From Verrucomicrobiota bacterium (GTDB lineage Bacteria; Chlamydiota; Chlamydiia; Chlamydiales; JAEYWL01), in the NCBI GenBank assembly GCA_023428915.1, contig JAEYWL010000006.1:1-25583 (forward strand): a DNA stretch of 25,583 nucleotides. Reading direction: 5' to 3'. The notes beneath the pieces are model-generated. The model was not told the DNA's origin. It saw only the letters and a program-made list of their open reading frames with translations, and made no database searches. This document shows, one piece after another, positions 22,963 to 25,583 of this stretch. Each line of letters opens with the position of its first letter. Positions within the stretch are counted from its first letter, which is position 1. The position numbers and the translations under genes were made by a program.

Positions 22963-23467
22963 GCCGGCTTTGCCTTATCTTCTAATGACCTTGCTGGTCT
23001 GCGCTTCGAATATCTTAGTGCAATACCCCCTTAACGATTGGTTGACTTGGGGCGCTTTTCCTTATCCAATTACCTTTCTAGTTACAGAACTTACTACCCG
23101 CAGCTATGGGCCGCGCCAGGCAAGAAAAGTTGTTTATGCGGGATTTTGCTGCGCTGTGCTCCTCTCATTTTGGCTGGCGACCCCTAAAATTGCGTCAGCT
23201 TCCTGCACAGCTTTTTTGACTGCGCAGCTGCTAGATATTTTATTGTTCAATCGCTTGCGTTCTAGCGCCTGGTGGCTTGGGCCTCTATGCGCCTCAGTTT
23301 GCGCTTCTTTGCTCGATGCGTCCATCTTTTGGCCGCTGGCCTTTTATGGCGAGGATCTCCCAATACTTACCTGGGCATTAGGAGATACAGCTGCCAAGCT
23401 GGCTATGGATTTTTGTTTATTGCTGCCCTTTAGGTTTGCAATTAATAAAGTTCGCGTCTGTTCATAG
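22955..23467 (+). CDS. yhhQ: YhhQ/VUT-family queuosine precursor transporter, second paralogue
   Basis: This 170-residue membrane protein is a tandem paralogue of the preceding gene. By hand alignment about 60% of 115 core residues are identical, including NDWLTWGAF, YPITFLVTEL, GFCCAVLLSFWLATPKIA, QLLDILLFNRLR and LLDASIFWPLAFYG. The ATG at 22955 overlaps the first paralogue's stop in ATGGGTAA, implying coupled translation. A longer frame from 22922 would only add residues read out of phase in the upstream gene. The GGAAATG context offers little Shine-Dalgarno. The pair may work as a heterodimer or have split substrates (preQ0/preQ1 versus queuine); sequence does not decide. Confidence 0.88.
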   Translation: MGKPALPYLLMTLLVCASNILVQYPLNDWLTWGAFPYPITFLVTELTTRSYGPRQARKVVYAGFCCAVLLSFWLATPKIASASCTAFLTAQLLDILLFNRLRSSAWWLGPLCASVCASLLDASIFWPLAFYGEDLPILTWALGDTAAKLAMDFCLLLPFRFAINKVRVCS

Positions 23468-23469
23468 GC

Positions 23470-23498
23470 TTGACTTTCAAATCCAATCCCTCTAAATA
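23470..23498 (+). promoter_or_regulatory. Weak candidate promoter for the malic enzyme gene
   Basis: TTGACT (23470-23475) is followed after 17 bases by TAAATA (23493-23498), about 30 bases before the ATG. The -35 is good and the -10 is poor, so this is only a suggestion that the gene is transcribed separately from the yhhQ pair. Confidence 0.3.
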
Positions 23499-23528
23499 AG
23501 AAATAAAATTTTAAATCGAGGGTTAGCT

Positions 23529-25271
23529 ATGGGCTTTTTTAAATACAAACCAGACGGCAGCGCTTATATTGAAGTGGCTTTAAGCGATTACGCTCTTGTG
23601 GCTAACCCGCTGCTTAATAAAGGTTTAGCTTTTAATAATCAGGAGCGTAAAGATTTTAAACTGTATGGCCTTTTACCGCCGCATCAAGAAACACTTGAAG
23701 ATCAAGTCGTACGCTCTTATCAGGCCTTTAAAGAAGAGCCAACCGATTTGGACAAGTATATTTTTTTACGCAGCCTGCAGGATACCAATGAAACTCTATT
23801 TTACAGCCTGGCGCTGGCCTATATTCCGGAAATCATGCCTATTGTATATACGCCAACGGTAGGCCTTGGCTGCCAGCGATTCAGCCATCTCTACCGCAGG
23901 CCAAGGGGTCTGTTCATTTCCTATCCGGACAAAGACCATATCGATGAGATCCTTTCTAACAGCCGTTTTGATAAGGTAAAAGCTATTGTAGTGTCTGACG
24001 GCGAGCGCATTTTAGGTCTTGGCGACCAGGGCGCTGGAGGCATGGGGATTCCAATTGGCAAACTTTCCCTCTACTCTGCCTGCGCCGGCATCCACCCCGC
24101 TTACACGCTGCCGATTTTATTGGATACAGGCACAAATAATAAAGAGCGCATGAACGATCCCTTGTATATCGGCTGGCGTCATGAGCGCGTGCGCGGCAAA
24201 GAATATGACGATTTTATAGACCATTTTGTCAGTGCGGTTAAAAGGCGTTTTCCACACGTTTTGCTGCAATGGGAAGACTTTGCGCAGCAAAATGCCAGCC
24301 CGATTTTAGAGAAATACAGGGATCAGTTGTGCACATTTAATGACGACATTCAAGGCACTGCTGCAGTGGCTTTCGGTACGTTATTGTCGGCCGTGCAAGT
24401 GACCGGCAAACGGCTGCGCGATCAAGTTGTGGCAGTAGCCGGCGCTGGATCAGCCGGAGTCGGGATTTCCAAGCTAATTTTACAGGCAATGATTGAAGAT
24501 GGCCTGTCGGAAGCCGAAGCCAAGTCGAGATTCTTCCTGGTAGACCGCTATGGTTTGCTGCAGGATGGTATGTCCGGCTTGCTCGATTTTCAGAAATACT
24601 TCCTGCAAAGCAAAAACACACTGCAAAACTGGCAGGCAGCAGATCCAAATCATATTACACTGGAGGAAGTGGTAAAGAATGCCCATCCATCCCTGCTTAT
24701 AGGCGTTTCGGGGCAGCCCGGCATCTTTACAGAAACTATTGTGCGCGAAATGGCCAAGCATACGGAAAGGCCGGTGATATTCCCGCTTTCAAACCCTACT
24801 GACCGTTCCGAAGCTATTCCTGAAGATATCTATAAATGGACAAATGGCAAAGCTTTGGTGGGCACCGGCAGCCCTTTTCCCAATCTTGTTAAAAATGGGC
24901 GCAGCTTCCGTATCGATCAGACAAACAACTCCTATATCTTTCCCGGCATGGGGTTGGGGATTATTTCCGTAAAGGCAAAGCGCGTGACCGATGCGATGTT
25001 TTTAGCTGCAGGCCGTGCTTTGGCTGACTGTTCGCCTGCTAAAAAAGATCCTGAAAGTAATTTATTGCCGCCTCTGACACAAATCAGGGAAGTATCATTT
25101 CAGGTGGCTTTAGCAGTAGCAAAAGAAGCTGTAAAAGCTGGCTTAGCGGAAGAACATGAGTACCCAGACCTGGTGAAGACCATAAGGGAGAATATATGGG
25201 AACCCGCTTATGTACCCTACGTTAAAATTGAAAAAATAAAAAAAGAAGGCCAGCAGGAGATTGGGGTATAA
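23529..25271 (+). CDS. maeA: NAD(P)-dependent malic enzyme
   Basis: This 580-residue enzyme converts malate to pyruvate and CO2 with reduction of NAD(P)+. Length and motifs are those of the long, eukaryote/E. coli MaeA-type malic enzymes. They include PIVYTPTVGLGCQRFSHLYR with the catalytic Tyr, GERILGLGDQGAGGMGIPIG followed by KLSLYSACAG with the catalytic Lys, WEDFAQQNA and CTFNDDIQGTAA with the metal-binding Glu/Asp residues, the dinucleotide site VAVAGAGSAGVGIS, and PVIFPLSNPTDRSEA. A Shine-Dalgarno GAGGG precedes the ATG. It may feed pyruvate and reducing power from host-derived dicarboxylates, which is an inference. Cofactor preference is not settled by sequence. Confidence 0.95.
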   Translation: MGFFKYKPDGSAYIEVALSDYALVANPLLNKGLAFNNQERKDFKLYGLLPPHQETLEDQVVRSYQAFKEEPTDLDKYIFLRSLQDTNETLFYSLALAYIPEIMPIVYTPTVGLGCQRFSHLYRRPRGLFISYPDKDHIDEILSNSRFDKVKAIVVSDGERILGLGDQGAGGMGIPIGKLSLYSACAGIHPAYTLPILLDTGTNNKERMNDPLYIGWRHERVRGKEYDDFIDHFVSAVKRRFPHVLLQWEDFAQQNASPILEKYRDQLCTFNDDIQGTAAVAFGTLLSAVQVTGKRLRDQVVAVAGAGSAGVGISKLILQAMIEDGLSEAEAKSRFFLVDRYGLLQDGMSGLLDFQKYFLQSKNTLQNWQAADPNHITLEEVVKNAHPSLLIGVSGQPGIFTETIVREMAKHTERPVIFPLSNPTDRSEAIPEDIYKWTNGKALVGTGSPFPNLVKNGRSFRIDQTNNSYIFPGMGLGIISVKAKRVTDAMFLAAGRALADCSPAKKDPESNLLPPLTQIREVSFQVALAVAKEAVKAGLAEEHEYPDLVKTIRENIWEPAYVPYVKIEKIKKEGQQEIGV

Positions 25272-25583
25272 TCCAGTATTCGGCAGTGATGAATTCCTTG
25301 GCCTTTGCCTACTGTAGCATGAACAGCAGGCGCAGCCCGGAATTGGTTTGAAGGAAGCCGTCGGGTATCGCTATTCCAATTCCGGTCTGATTTCCAGAGC
25401 GATGTACAATATTATTGCGTTTGGGGATTTACATTCGATATGCCGTGTTTTGAATTGCCGCCATGTATTTCTCCGGTTGAGTTTTAAACCCAAGTTGTCC
25501 CCTAAATCACGCTTGAACAGGCCTGCACTTGCCAATTGAAACGCTAAGCCCCTCGGCCAAGTCACGACTTGGCTCTTCGGGAC
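25272..25583. other. Non-coding tail with inverted repeats
   Basis: There is no gene I can support in the last 312 bases. CCCGGAATTGG (from about 25337) and CCAATTCCGG (25375-25384) form one inverted repeat. GCCAAGTC-AC-GACTTGGC (25556-25573) forms a second hairpin with 8-base arms close to the window end. Reading frames of about 63 residues on each strand lack ribosome binding sites and familiar motifs. The first hairpin may belong to the 3' end of the malic enzyme transcript. Confidence 0.45.

Noticed and set aside
25348..25565. Two overlapping frames of about 63 residues on opposite strands at the window end
   Set aside because: There is no ribosome binding site, no motif and no composition bias; the stretch is dominated by inverted repeats.

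Overview
The window most likely comes from a chlamydia-like (Parachlamydia/Waddlia-type) intracellular bacterium, probably an amoeba symbiont. I infer this from gene content: a short lipoate ligase-like protein, tandem YhhQ-type queuosine-precursor carriers, a eukaryote-like class I ribonucleotide reductase, a YheT-type hydrolase, and a membrane protein with a eukaryotic-type RING-H2 finger that looks like a host-directed effector. Intergenic spaces hold large nested palindromes. No rRNA, tRNA, CRISPR array, insertion-sequence transposase or phage gene was recognised. The species cannot be settled from the sequence alone.

Layout. (1) 1-4621: a conserved hypothetical gene, a LplA/LipM-family lipoate enzyme and a large membrane-anchored SurA/PpiD-like protein, bracketed by two copies of a palindromic repeat rich in GGAC/GTCC words (1-185 and 4223-4550). 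(2) 4622-10948: a tight seven-gene run on the + strand, comprising a CBM9-like hypothetical, gcvT, gcvH, gcvPA, gcvPB, an ABC ATPase and an ABC-2 permease. It encodes the T, H and split P proteins of the glycine cleavage system, and the lipoate enzyme upstream could supply the cofactor for GcvH. (3) 10946-13864: a palindromic element, a small hypothetical, a convergent secreted protein with a kinase-like motif layout, and a GT4 glycosyltransferase. (4) 14067-17935, minus strand: nrdB-nrdA behind a sigma70-like promoter, a clear cobalamin riboswitch aptamer, a palindromic insertion and a hairpin that can cover the nrdB ribosome binding site. (5) 18022-20627: a YheT hydrolase, a convergently overlapping hypothetical, and a 1-Cys peroxiredoxin with an operator-like inverted repeat at its promoter. 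(6) 20733-25271: the RING-H2 membrane protein, two tandem overlapping yhhQ paralogues and malic enzyme. The last 312 bases carry inverted repeats but no gene I can support.

The strongest observations are the cobalamin riboswitch in front of the B12-independent ribonucleotide reductase, and the RING-H2 protein whose membrane part is an internal duplication. The first implies that the cell senses adenosylcobalamin and probably has a B12-dependent alternative route to deoxynucleotides. Other points worth checking are a LipM-type cysteine in the presumed lipoate ligase, the kinase-like secreted protein, the paired yhhQ genes, and at least two families of palindromic intergenic elements, one of which lies between the riboswitch and nrdB.
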